A stretch of DNA of 21,266 nt from a virus, in the IMG/VR virus record IMGVR_UViG_3300030331_000443, positions 1 through 21,266 of that record; one strand, 5' to 3'. The position numbers and the translations under genes were made by a program. The first letter of the stretch is position 1. Every line of letters begins with the position of its first letter. This document shows, one piece after another, positions 14,386 to 21,266 of the stretch. The notes below the pieces were generated by a model. The model saw only the letters and a program-made list of their open reading frames with translations. It ran no database searches and was not told the DNA's origin.

Positions 14386-14960
14386 GCTATAAACGTACCA
14401 ATCGAAGGAAACTCTGTTCTAGTGCATTGTCTTTTAGGTGCTCTTATTCCAGCAAGATCAAAAACTGCCGCTAGTTCAAACTGTACTACTTCTCTGTTTT
14501 CTGCTGATTTTCTATCAATCTTGTATATCTCTTGAGGAAACTCTGCGGTAGGATCTGGTGTTCCAAGCGGATTTGTATTACCTGGAAAGTTAATAGAATC
14601 CAAATATCTAGCTAAAGTTCTAATTCTTGTTACTGTCGCTCCCGTTAAATCATTACCAACAGTTACAGAGTTTACGTTTAACAAGATAGCCGTAATTGTT
14701 CCAAGAGCATTACTAACAGTAAGAGTAGGTCTGGGAAGTTGTCCTTTCTGAAAAGCAAAACCCTCTGCCTGTATTGGCATTTTTATATAAGTATTACCAG
14801 CCCAGATAATATCTCCATTACTTAGTGCATTTGATCCATTATGAAATCTATAAGTTGCATTTGATCCATGCAATACAGTTTCAGTTGTAATAGTAAATAA
14901 TTCAATTATTGCCGAAGGATTGATCTTTTGTAGATCAGTAATAATAGGAGCAGTACTCAT
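14382..14960 (-). CDS. L: Minor tail protein, lambda gpL-like, lacking the iron-sulphur region
   Basis: This 192-aa protein has the typical L start (residues 9-30) and body (NGDIIWAGNTYIKMPIQAEGF, TLTVSNALG, VTRIRTLARYLD). The late motif LAGIRAPKRQC (169-179) also fits the L family. Lambda gpL is about 232 aa and coordinates a 4Fe-4S cluster with four C-terminal cysteines. Here Cys179 is the only cysteine in the whole protein, and the chain ends 13 residues later (TEFPSIGTFIA). The cluster segment therefore looks deleted in frame, while the ATGA overlap with K is kept. It should form part of the tail tip between M and K/J. Confidence 0.8.
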   Translation of the reverse strand: MSTAPIITDLQKINPSAIIELFTITTETVLHGSNATYRFHNGSNALSNGDIIWAGNTYIKMPIQAEGFAFQKGQLPRPTLTVSNALGTITAILLNVNSVTVGNDLTGATVTRIRTLARYLDSINFPGNTNPLGTPDPTAEFPQEIYKIDRKSAENREVVQFELAAVFDLAGIRAPKRQCTRTEFPSIGTFIA

Positions 14961-15304
14961 GGTTCAAATACTTCTCTAAATGTTGCCTGTATTGTAGCTC
15001 TATTGTTATATGGTATAGATTTTGACCATCCCTGACATACAAATTTTTGTGCAGTAGCTTCTCCTGGAGCAGTAAAATCAAAGCTATCAGAATCTTCCGC
15101 ACGGGCATCAAGAAAGGTTTCTATTTCGTCTGCTTCGACTTCAGAGACATTAAAAGTAAAATTATATATTTTTGGATTTTGGTGTTCTGCTAACCCAAAT
15201 AATATTCTATGTTCATAACCATCAGCAAAACTAATAGTTCTTGTCCTTGGTGCGGATCTTTTTTGTTGTCCATATGTAGGTTTTATTGAAGGAAACGTAG
15301 CCAT
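14957..15304 (-). CDS. M: Minor tail protein, lambda gpM-like
   Basis: This 115-aa protein has the Phage_min_tail family hallmarks: SFADGYEHRILFG (about 25-37), a central ETFLDARAEDSDSFDFTAP segment where the typical Leu/Phe-Ala pattern is seen, and a C-terminal FVCQGWSKS plus ATIQATFREVFEP. Lambda gpM is about 109 aa. It forms the ring at the tail tip next to gpL. It starts one base inside the tape measure stop (TAATG) and overlaps L by ATGA. Confidence 0.85.
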   Translation of the reverse strand: MATFPSIKPTYGQQKRSAPRTRTISFADGYEHRILFGLAEHQNPKIYNFTFNVSEVEADEIETFLDARAEDSDSFDFTAPGEATAQKFVCQGWSKSIPYNNRATIQATFREVFEP

Positions 15305-17796
15305 TATGCGAGCATACCTCCTGGTCTTTTTTGTTTAATTAATTCTGATTGTATAGCAACTGAAATCATACGACCAAGCTCTCTACCTTGTTCTTCATCT
15401 CCTTCAACAGAAGAACCAGAAGCATCTACGTTCACTACGATATTTGTTGAACCACCCAAAGACTCATTTGGTGTAATATTTCCACTCACTCCTGGGCTAA
15501 ATAATTCTGGCCCTCGTTCTCCTACTATATATGGTCTACCACCCGTAACCCTTCCTCCATCTGCCATTCCACTAATAGATGGCATCTGAACATTAAACAT
15601 ATTTTGAAACAAGCCTAAGAAAGACTTTTGAATACCAGCAGCAAGCACTTGTGCAGCAAGATCCAAGAAGTAATCGCCAATTCTGTTCAACATATTTCTA
15701 AAGGCATCGGTAACAGTCATTGTTCCTTTGACAATTCCTTTGAAAGATTCTGCAAAACTTGTTTTCAATTCTTTACTTACATCAAGAACTACTCTTGTTG
15801 CTCTCGATAATTTTTCTATTTCATCTACAGGTGCTCTAAATTCTTCAAACTCTTGTAATTGAAGGAGATATTCTTTTGTAAATTCTGTAAGTTGTTGTGT
15901 TTTTGCAATAGAATCATCGAGAGGCTTTATAAAATCAAAAAACTCTTTGCGGAACAAAGGCTCAATCTCTTTCATAAACTTAGCTCCACCTGGGCCAAAT
16001 GCTCTTGCAAGCTGACTATATAAATTAGCATTAGCAAGTCTATCGGGATCTGCCTTTTGGAACAACTTTCCTAATTCACTATTTGGATCGAGTTGTTTTA
16101 TGAAATTTTGTAAGTTATCACCCTCTTCAATAATTTTTTTAAATGCCTTACCGTCAATTTTTGTATTGAATTTTAAAGTATTTAAAAGATTTTTTCTGTT
16201 AACTTCTCCAATTTCTTTTGTTAACTTTAATTGAACTTCAAGATTTGATTTAGTTTTTAAATCTGCTAATAATTCATCTGCTTTTCTTTGTCCAATAATA
16301 TCCCTAGCTTTTACTATTTCATTTATTAATTTCGGAGCATCAGTCGCACCAGCTATTTCATCAAATCTTCCTATTCCTTCTTTGCCAAAAACATTTATCA
16401 AAGCATCTGCCTCTTTTTTAGTAAATCGAGGAACAAGACTATCTACTAATTGTGTTGCTTCTTCTTTCGTTATATTTAATTCTTTGGCAAAATTCTTTAT
16501 TTCTTGCCTTGAAAAAATTGAACTATTACCAACAGCTTGTAATTGAGCATTTACTAATTTTAATTCTTTTCTAAATTTTATGGCATCTTCAATTTGAGCA
16601 GCAGCAGCAGTAGCAGCAATAGAAAGAGCAAAACCACCTCCAGGTGCTAATGCTCCACCAATCGCACCTGCACCTGCACCCATAACTGCACTAAGACCAC
16701 CAGCTCCAAATAAGAAAGGAAAACCACCACCAATCATGGCACTGCCAACACCACCTTTTAATCTACCCATCGCACCACCTTGCATAGCAAATGGTCCTTG
16801 TTGTGCATTTTTACCAAAACCCATTCTGTTAAAGAAGGTAGGTGGAGCAGCAGGTCCAATTTGTCCATCTTTTACACCAAAAGGCATACCTTCAAAAGCT
16901 GCTCTTGTTGCTTGTTGACTTAATATTGATGCTGTTTTAGTAGTTTGTTTTACATTTGCTTTTACACCAGCAGCAATCTTATCAGCAGCTTTACTAAATG
17001 CTAAAAACCCACCCTCTGATCTGATTGGTTCTACTGGTCCTATTCGACCTCCTATTTGTCCAAAGTCTCTACCAGAAACTCCACCAAATACATTTCTAAA
17101 TTTAGCTCTCCTAGAAGCTAAAGTATTTCCTTCAATTCTACTTTTAACATCATATATATTTCCCCTAACATCAGAAGTTAAAGGACTAAATTGACCTCTT
17201 AATCTTGCATTATTTACAGCCTGTGCTGTTTGTCTATTTACTTCTCCAATTAATTGTAACTTTTCGTTTTGTTTTGCTGCTGACTTTATCTCTAAAGCTA
17301 ATAATGCTTCTTGTAATTCAAGCTCTTGTCGTTTTGTAGATACAATTTTTTCTGCTAATATTTTATCTGCTGATTGAGAAAACCCTAAAAAACCACCTGA
17401 TGATTTTTGTGAAGTTGCACCTTTACTTTGATTTCTTTTAATAGATTTTAGAACAGGATCAACCTCTAATCCTTTGCTTCTTGCCATCTTAATTCCTTTT
17501 AATATTCTTTCTCTCTGTATTAATTGATTATTTTGTTCTTTTTCTACATTTACTAATGCTTTTGCTGCTCTTGTAAAACTTGCTGTACCAACTGCTGCTC
17601 TATCTAATAATTTTCTAGCCCTTGTAAGTTGTTTATTAAAACTATTAATTGATACTGGTAATACTTTATTTTGCTCTCTAGCTTCTTTATTAAATTCTCT
17701 TATTTTATCTGTTGCTTTTACTAATTCTTTACGAAGGGTAATTAACTTATTAGAATTTTTTAATGCAATAGCAATATTTACATCGTAATTAGCCAC
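15304..17796 (-). CDS. H: Tail tape measure protein, lambda gpH-like
   Basis: In this 830-aa protein, residues 1-230 are helical and coiled-coil-like (Lys/Arg/Glu-rich), and about 345-400 is a Gly/Ala-rich hydrophobic stretch (GAGAGAIGGALAPGGG) that could cross the host membrane. About 400-700 is again long helices. The C-terminus has the usual ADGGRVTGG, RPYIVGERGPELF pattern (about 745-768). A motif GGFLGFSQSADKIL (134-147) is repeated as GGFLAFSKAADKIA (262-275), suggesting an internal duplication. With about 0.15 nm per helical residue, the protein predicts a tail around 120 nm. It lies just after the G/GT chaperone pair, the normal order. Confidence 0.9.
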   Translation of the reverse strand: MANYDVNIAIALKNSNKLITLRKELVKATDKIREFNKEAREQNKVLPVSINSFNKQLTRARKLLDRAAVGTASFTRAAKALVNVEKEQNNQLIQRERILKGIKMARSKGLEVDPVLKSIKRNQSKGATSQKSSGGFLGFSQSADKILAEKIVSTKRQELELQEALLALEIKSAAKQNEKLQLIGEVNRQTAQAVNNARLRGQFSPLTSDVRGNIYDVKSRIEGNTLASRRAKFRNVFGGVSGRDFGQIGGRIGPVEPIRSEGGFLAFSKAADKIAAGVKANVKQTTKTASILSQQATRAAFEGMPFGVKDGQIGPAAPPTFFNRMGFGKNAQQGPFAMQGGAMGRLKGGVGSAMIGGGFPFLFGAGGLSAVMGAGAGAIGGALAPGGGFALSIAATAAAAQIEDAIKFRKELKLVNAQLQAVGNSSIFSRQEIKNFAKELNITKEEATQLVDSLVPRFTKKEADALINVFGKEGIGRFDEIAGATDAPKLINEIVKARDIIGQRKADELLADLKTKSNLEVQLKLTKEIGEVNRKNLLNTLKFNTKIDGKAFKKIIEEGDNLQNFIKQLDPNSELGKLFQKADPDRLANANLYSQLARAFGPGGAKFMKEIEPLFRKEFFDFIKPLDDSIAKTQQLTEFTKEYLLQLQEFEEFRAPVDEIEKLSRATRVVLDVSKELKTSFAESFKGIVKGTMTVTDAFRNMLNRIGDYFLDLAAQVLAAGIQKSFLGLFQNMFNVQMPSISGMADGGRVTGGRPYIVGERGPELFSPGVSGNITPNESLGGSTNIVVNVDASGSSVEGDEEQGRELGRMISVAIQSELIKQKRPGGMLA

Positions 17797-17827
17797 TTGC
17801 TATAGAAATAAAAACATTTCTTCTATA

Positions 17828-18022
17828 TTACCTTCTTTTACCTCTTAAAGCATTAGTTTTTTGTGCTTGTTCTTGTTGTTTTTTCATTTCATCATGTTCA
17901 ATTTCTGCATAGGCAGCCCAACCTATCATTTCTTCCATCGTTAAGGTTTCACATAATTCAGCAACAGTTTTATGTAATTGTTTTGCTAAACCATATATAA
18001 ACTGCCAATCTTTATTTGCTTT
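17828..18022 (-). CDS. T: Tail assembly chaperone extension, lambda gpT-like, reached by frameshift
   Basis: An open frame of 63 residues plus stop (codons from GCA 18019 to TAA 17830-17828) has no ATG until well inside. It reads ANKDWQFIYGLAKQLHKTV and then MEEMIGWAAYAEIEHDE, ending KTNALRGKRR. The DW-x-GLAK start and the GWAAYxE core match phage T/DUF4035-type chaperone tails. It overlaps the 3' end of the 118-aa gene upstream in the +1 (equivalently -2) frame. It is probably made only as a fusion of about 179 aa with that protein and helps load tail subunits on the tape measure. The frame opens right after a stop (18025-18023), so the shift must occur in the last few codons of the upstream gene. 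Confidence 0.7.
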   Translation of the reverse strand, partial: KANKDWQFIYGLAKQLHKTVAELCETLTMEEMIGWAAYAEIEHDEMKKQQEQAQKTNALRGKRR

Positions 18023-18029
18023 TTAAATC
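18012..18029 (-). other. Candidate programmed +1 frameshift site for G/GT
   Basis: The zero-frame codons are GAT TTA AAA AGC AAA TAA (18029-18012). Lys-tRNA at AAA (18023-18021) can move one base forward onto another AAA (18022-18020) and continue as GCA AAT AAA GAT TGG, which enters the T-like frame. T TTA AAA also looks like a -1 slippery heptamer, but the -1 frame stops after 11 codons. A second option is a +1 slip at the terminal AAA TAA. Confidence 0.5.
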
Positions 18030-18368
18030 GGCTTTAGCCTCTTTAACCTCCTTATCAGCACCAATAGTAATCATTGAAATTTGTATTTCTTCAAGAATTG
18101 ATGCTGAAATCTCTCTTCTTAATGAAGCCTTATCTCCATCTTGAAAAAGTCTTGCACCATCTTTATCTAATGCTTTTTCAATCATCATCTGCAAAGCATA
18201 ATCATTAGTATCATCAGTTTTTGATTTTGCTTGTATTGCTTCTCGTTCTGCAATAGTTAATGGATGCCAATAGATACTAAGAATAATCTCATCATCTTGT
18301 TTTACATCATGTTTGTAAAGCTGAGAAACTCCAAACTTGTTTCTTAAAAGATCAACTGCTCTTGTCAT
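18012..18368 (-). CDS. G: Tail assembly chaperone, lambda gpG-like
   Basis: This 118-aa protein sits between the tail terminator gene and the tape measure, the G position. It is acidic and helical, with a beta-like middle (EIILSIYWHPLTIAEREAI). In the HK97/lambda family, phage chaperones of this kind coat the tape measure and recruit tube subunits. The last codons contain an A-rich slip site, and the T-like frame follows, so both the 118-aa form and a longer fusion are expected. No clear ribosome binding site precedes the ATG; the AT-rich motif TTAGTATACTAATAA ends 15 nt upstream. Confidence 0.75.
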   Translation of the reverse strand: MTRAVDLLRNKFGVSQLYKHDVKQDDEIILSIYWHPLTIAEREAIQAKSKTDDTNDYALQMMIEKALDKDGARLFQDGDKASLRREISASILEEIQISMITIGADKEVKEAKADLKSK

Positions 18369-18394
18369 GTTGTTATGTAGCTATTATTAGTATA

Positions 18395-18823
18395 CTAAGC
18401 GTTTGCCGTAAATTGGCAAGATATTAAGCCAAGAAAGTGTGAAGAGTCATCTAATTCGATAGGAGCAGGGCCAACAACATCAAGCACTCTAGGATCACAA
18501 CTAAAAGTATCGGTGTAATTAGAAGCATTAACAGAAGTAAGCCCATCAATAACAGCTTCTCCTAAAGTAGATAACACAGAAGTACCCTTACCTCTTGGAA
18601 CATAAATATTACATTGAATAACACCAGAATAAAAATCTTGTGATGCACCCTGCGTCTGAGTTGTTGCCTGTGCAAAATCAACTGACATAAGAATATATTT
18701 TTTAGTTTTTCCTGGTGTTTTATAAACCATGTTGTCATATACCATTTCAACAGTAGCGTCTACTGCTGCAACTGCATCTGTTACTGCTTTTTCAAAAGCT
18801 GCTCGTGTGTTAACTAAAGTCAT
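18395..18823 (-). CDS. Tail terminator protein (gpU-like)
   Basis: In this 142-aa protein, the helix at residues 5-20 (TRAAFEKAVTDAVAAV) and the strands that follow (KKYILMSVDFAQAT, FYSGVIQCNIYVPRGKGTS, LISCQFTA) match the alpha/beta terminator fold. The VIQCNIYVPRGKG segment corresponds to the central strand-loop of the DUF4128/gpU group. Such proteins cap the tail tube and join it to the head. It overlaps the preceding gene by ATGA. Only 26 nt separate it from the chaperone gene, so the major tail (tube) protein, which normally sits here, is absent. Confidence 0.7.
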   Translation of the reverse strand: MTLVNTRAAFEKAVTDAVAAVDATVEMVYDNMVYKTPGKTKKYILMSVDFAQATTQTQGASQDFYSGVIQCNIYVPRGKGTSVLSTLGEAVIDGLTSVNASNYTDTFSCDPRVLDVVGPAPIELDDSSHFLGLISCQFTANA

Positions 18824-19377
18824 GGAGTTTCATAATCAACAAATACAGAACTAGGATCACTAAATCCACCAATACCTTTTCCTTTAAACCTTACATTATC
18901 AGATTTACCTCTAACACCTGTACCAAAAGCAGCAACACCAAGTTTCGGTTTTTCAGTAAATACTGTATTTATAAGCCGTCTTAATTTACCTTGAACATAT
19001 TGAGGTATTTGACTATTAGGAGAAGCTAAAGCTCTAGCTGCATATTGTGATCTGTTGCCAATAAATACTTTTGAAAAAGGTTTGAAATTAGGTATCGAAT
19101 CAATAAATCTAGGTTCAATTACTGCTTGAGGATTACTTTGATCTCCTCTCCTTCGAGGTTTTATATTACTCCACGGAGCAACTGATTCTCTAGCTTCATC
19201 AGGTCTTGGTCTTTGAGTACTAGCTGTCCAACTTGAAACAAAGAAACCTGTATCTACAGGACTATTTTCTTTTGTAGATAAATCAGATAAGACAGCACGA
19301 ACCAAAGTATTTAAATCTCTCTCTAAATTACCTTCTAAATCTGGAATAATTCTATCAATATTTCGTGTTAAAGCCAT
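18820..19377 (-). CDS. Tail completion / neck protein (HK97 gp10 or gpZ-like)
   Basis: In this 185-aa protein, residues about 35-52 (KENSPVDTGFFVSSWTA) carry the PVDTG-x-x-SSW motif characteristic of the gp10/Z group. A strand with FIGNRSQYAARAL (about 104-116) is the other family segment. The C-terminus is basic (GVRGKSDNVRFKGKG). Members join the neck to the tail and are needed for tail completion. The start overlaps the stop of the stopper gene (TGATG), and the end overlaps the terminator gene by ATGA. Confidence 0.8.
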   Translation of the reverse strand: MALTRNIDRIIPDLEGNLERDLNTLVRAVLSDLSTKENSPVDTGFFVSSWTASTQRPRPDEARESVAPWSNIKPRRRGDQSNPQAVIEPRFIDSIPNFKPFSKVFIGNRSQYAARALASPNSQIPQYVQGKLRRLINTVFTEKPKLGVAAFGTGVRGKSDNVRFKGKGIGGFSDPSSVFVDYETP

Positions 19378-19760
19378 CAGAACCTCACTAATAAAGTAAA
19401 CAGATAAGTCTGTCCGCCTTGTCTTGTATCTATATTAACTATCTGTCCTACTCTTGTAGATCCAGCATAAGTTAATGTAACTTCATCTTGAAAATCAGGT
19501 TGGCTATCGCCAATAAGATCAGGTGTAATATAAATCTTTGCTTCTCTTCTTTCTCTACCATCATCTTCAGTAGATTGAACAAACTCAACAGGAGCTTTGA
19601 TACTGTAAGTCGTATCGCTTGTGGAATAAACACCTGTACTTGTGTTATAACTTCCTGATGCTTTTTTTGTATAAACAATAGAAGAATCTAAAGAAGATCC
19701 CAAATCAGCTACTACTTGTTTGGCAACACTCTTTAATAATGTATCGAGTTGACCTGCCAT
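19377..19760 (-). CDS. Head-closure (stopper) protein
   Basis: This 127-aa protein is small and beta-rich. After a short N-terminal helix (residues 1-20) come strands such as YSIKAPVEFVQST, EAKIYITPDL and DEVTLTYAGSTRVGQIVNI. This fits the stopper/FII-type beta barrel that seals the portal channel. It lies between the connector and the gp10-like gene, the typical neck order. It overlaps both neighbours by 1 nt (TAATG, TGATG). Confidence 0.65.
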   Translation of the reverse strand: MAGQLDTLLKSVAKQVVADLGSSLDSSIVYTKKASGSYNTSTGVYSTSDTTYSIKAPVEFVQSTEDDGRERREAKIYITPDLIGDSQPDFQDEVTLTYAGSTRVGQIVNIDTRQGGQTYLFTLLVRF

Positions 19761-20296
19761 TATCCTCTAACTACCCTCATCTGAAAACTACCTGCTCCAC
19801 CTAGCATATATGCTCCAAGATAACTTTGTAACCACGGGTAAACATCTAAAATATTATTAACAGAACCAGTTCCCTGACTATCAGTATTATATTTAACCTG
19901 TATATCTCCTAATTTCACTTCTTCAAAATTACCATCTTTACCAGTAGTTCCCGTAATAGCATCAGTATCATTTGCCAATGCCCTAGCTAACTCATATTGT
20001 GCATATTTAATATTATTTGGAATTTTAGAACAAGCCAATTCAACTCCATCTACCTGATAATTATTTCTAGGAAATTTCAATGCCTGTCCATCATCACATC
20101 TATCTCCATAATAAACCAAAGTATCAATCCATCTAACAGCAGATATTAATGATCTTTTCTTTTGATCGTCTGTTTTATTTGTCCAAGTAGAAGAATCTGG
20201 AGAGGTGTCAAAATAATCATTAGCTTCTGTCAATGTGACATAACTATTAGCATTTTCTCCTTTTATTGTTGCGTCTATAGTAGCTGCCACGATCAA
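19760..20296 (-). CDS. Head-tail connector (DnaT-like-annotated neck protein)
   Basis: In this 178-aa protein, residues about 17-45 (NANSYVTLTEANDYFDTSPDSS, given in part) and the helix KKRSLISAVRWIDTL (about 46-60) carry the pattern of the PF20557-type family often annotated 'DnaT-like'. This family occupies the first neck position after the capsid gene in many phages. The GxxLKFPRN and helix IPNNIKYAQYELARALAND (about 92-110) also fit. It would sit on the portal and receive the stopper. The start codon is a TTG at 20296 or GTG at 20290 (MAATIDATIKG), both without a clear ribosome binding site. It starts just after the capsid terminator. Confidence 0.7.
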   Translation of the reverse strand: MIVAATIDATIKGENANSYVTLTEANDYFDTSPDSSTWTNKTDDQKKRSLISAVRWIDTLVYYGDRCDDGQALKFPRNNYQVDGVELACSKIPNNIKYAQYELARALANDTDAITGTTGKDGNFEEVKLGDIQVKYNTDSQGTGSVNNILDVYPWLQSYLGAYMLGGAGSFQMRVVRG

Positions 20297-20325
20297 TAAG
20301 GTAATTTAGTTTTATTGTAGCGTAA

Positions 20326-20356
20326 AGAAAAAACCCCACCAATAATTGATGAGGTT
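20326..20356 (-). terminator. Strong intrinsic terminator after the capsid gene
   Basis: On the minus strand, AACCTCATCAA (20356-20346) pairs with TTGGTGGGGTT (20342-20332), giving an 11-bp stem with two G-U pairs and a three-base loop. A run of six Ts follows (20333-20328, two of them in the stem). It is 25 nt after the capsid stop and about 30 nt before the connector start, so it probably limits read-through from capsid into the tail genes. The rest of 20297-20381 holds no gene. Confidence 0.8.
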
Positions 20357-20381
20357 TCGTTATGACCACTTGTAAATACTA

Positions 20382-21266
20382 TTACGCAATAGTAGATGTA
20401 TCAAGTGGAGAGTTGACGATCATCTCGACCACAGGTATTAGGTCGGCATCGTATGTGATTCCCCAGTTATTTAAGTTACCTAACTGAGCATTTGTTGGGT
20501 TATCTGTAGCAGATGTCCACTTAGTTCCCATGATGTGATAAGCACTATGGTAATCAACAGACATAACATCCTGCTTAGAAAGAATGTTTCTATCTGATTC
20601 AATACCTAGAGGAGACTGTTCGCCTTCAAGAATTGTTCCTGACTTGATTAAATAGCAACGGAACTCTTTCTGATGACCAGATGTTCCAGGAATTACTGTA
20701 TTAACCTGTGAGTCAATAACAACATTCATTCCAGCGAATTGACCGATGCTTCTTTCGTTAACACCGACACCGCCACCACCCCAAGTTACTGCACCACCAG
20801 AAGTGAATGAGCTTGTTGAGAATGTAAGCATACCAACCTGATATAGGTAGTAAGCAACAGATGGATGAACTACAATTGTATCTAGTTCTTCGCCTCTTTC
20901 TCCAAGAACTGATCTTCCTCTTGCAACTGTAGATGCTGTCAAGAAGTTATCTTCATCAGCACCAGAAGAAGCAGCCTTACCTAAATCAAGTAAGTTTGCA
21001 CCTAATGGACCAGAACCAGAGCCAAATAAACCATCCAAGATACTAAATAATCTTGCTGAGTTTAATTTGTTGATAGCGTCTGCAATTTGGTTTCTGATGT
21101 GACCCATTGGATCTTCGCCAGCAGCCAATACAGCTACATCATCAACAGCATACGCAAAACCTCTATGACAGATAGTTGCGATCTGTGTTCCTGTACCAAT
21201 CTTCTGTGGTGTTAAATAACCACCATTGCTAGTACCCCAAGTTGCTGTACCATCTAAAATTTCTTC
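20382..21266 (-). CDS. Major capsid protein, 5' end beyond the window
   Basis: An open frame of 294 residues plus stop runs in from the right edge; the true start lies outside. The first 46 visible residues (starting EEILDGTATWGTSNGGYLTPQ) continue in frame before the TTG at 21128, so that TTG is not the start. Family-like segments are HRGFAYAVDDVAVLAAGEDP, the helix DPMGHIRNQIADAINKLN, DTIVVHPSVAYYLYQ, and GMNVVIDSQVNTV with FRCYLIKSGTILEG. The pattern fits an HK97-fold capsid protein, and the gene lies immediately upstream of the neck genes. It ends at TAA 20384-20382 and is followed by a strong terminator. Confidence 0.8.
   Translation of the reverse strand, partial: EEILDGTATWGTSNGGYLTPQKIGTGTQIATICHRGFAYAVDDVAVLAAGEDPMGHIRNQIADAINKLNSARLFSILDGLFGSGSGPLGANLLDLGKAASSGADEDNFLTASTVARGRSVLGERGEELDTIVVHPSVAYYLYQVGMLTFSTSSFTSGGAVTWGGGGVGVNERSIGQFAGMNVVIDSQVNTVIPGTSGHQKEFRCYLIKSGTILEGEQSPLGIESDRNILSKQDVMSVDYHSAYHIMGTKWTSATDNPTNAQLGNLNNWGITYDADLIPVVEMIVNSPLDTSTIA

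Noticed and set aside
18018-18027. T TTA AAA as a classic -1 slippery heptamer
   Set aside because: The -1 frame reaches a stop after 11 codons and does not lead into the T-like frame; only +1 or -2 does.
20382-21128. Capsid gene starting at TTG 21128
   Set aside because: The same frame continues open to the right edge with capsid-like sequence, so 21128 is an internal codon and the gene is partial.
1-21266. CRISPR array, insertion sequence or integrase
   Set aside because: No regularly spaced repeats, transposase or recombinase motifs, or terminal inverted repeats were seen on either strand.

Overview
The window looks like part of an AT-rich genome of a lambda-like, long-tailed (siphovirus-type) marine phage. 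The host is most likely a picocyanobacterium (Synechococcus or Prochlorococcus). The tail module follows lambda gene order. The small accessory proteins (a CxxC zinc ribbon starting MNCWHCKTEL, a proline-rich protein starting MTEIPEIYIPEI, and a trio of secreted proteins) resemble, from memory, proteins that recur in marine cyanophages. The host call was not checked against any database. The sequence does not show whether this is a free phage or a prophage.

Right to left, nearly everything from 21266 down to about 4079 lies on the minus strand. First comes the 3' part of the major capsid protein gene, ending in a strong intrinsic terminator (20326-20356). Then follow four neck genes: head-tail connector, stopper, gp10/Z-like tail completion and gpU-like terminator. 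A G/GT-type tail chaperone pair comes next; its second half is reachable only by a +1 (or -2) frameshift. The tape measure (830 aa) follows, then the M, L, K, I and J homologues, all with 1-11 nt overlaps. The distal end encodes a short fibre, a 975-aa LamG/SPRY/cupredoxin-like adhesin and a probable fibre-assembly protein. No major tail (tube) gene sits between the terminator protein and the chaperone, where lambda keeps V.

From 5213 to 4079 there is a cluster of small membrane or zinc-ribbon genes with a predicted promoter (TATAAT), plus one 43-aa membrane ORF on the plus strand. From 3998 to 2443 there is a self-contained minus-strand unit: extended -10 promoter, 102-aa unknown, ParB-like protein, ribbon-helix-helix protein, terminator. 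From 344 to 2268 a plus-strand operon encodes a holin-like two-span membrane protein and three secreted proteins, two of which are tandem paralogues. The left edge carries two small minus-strand genes, one cut by the window end.

The right-hand 15 kb builds and tips the tail. The middle and left hold accessory, regulatory and membrane or host-surface functions, most without known roles. The points most worth a second look are the cupredoxin-like domain with all four copper ligands in a fibre, the L homologue lacking its iron-sulphur cysteines, the frameshifted chaperone, the missing tail-tube gene, and the secreted-protein cassette with unclear start codons.
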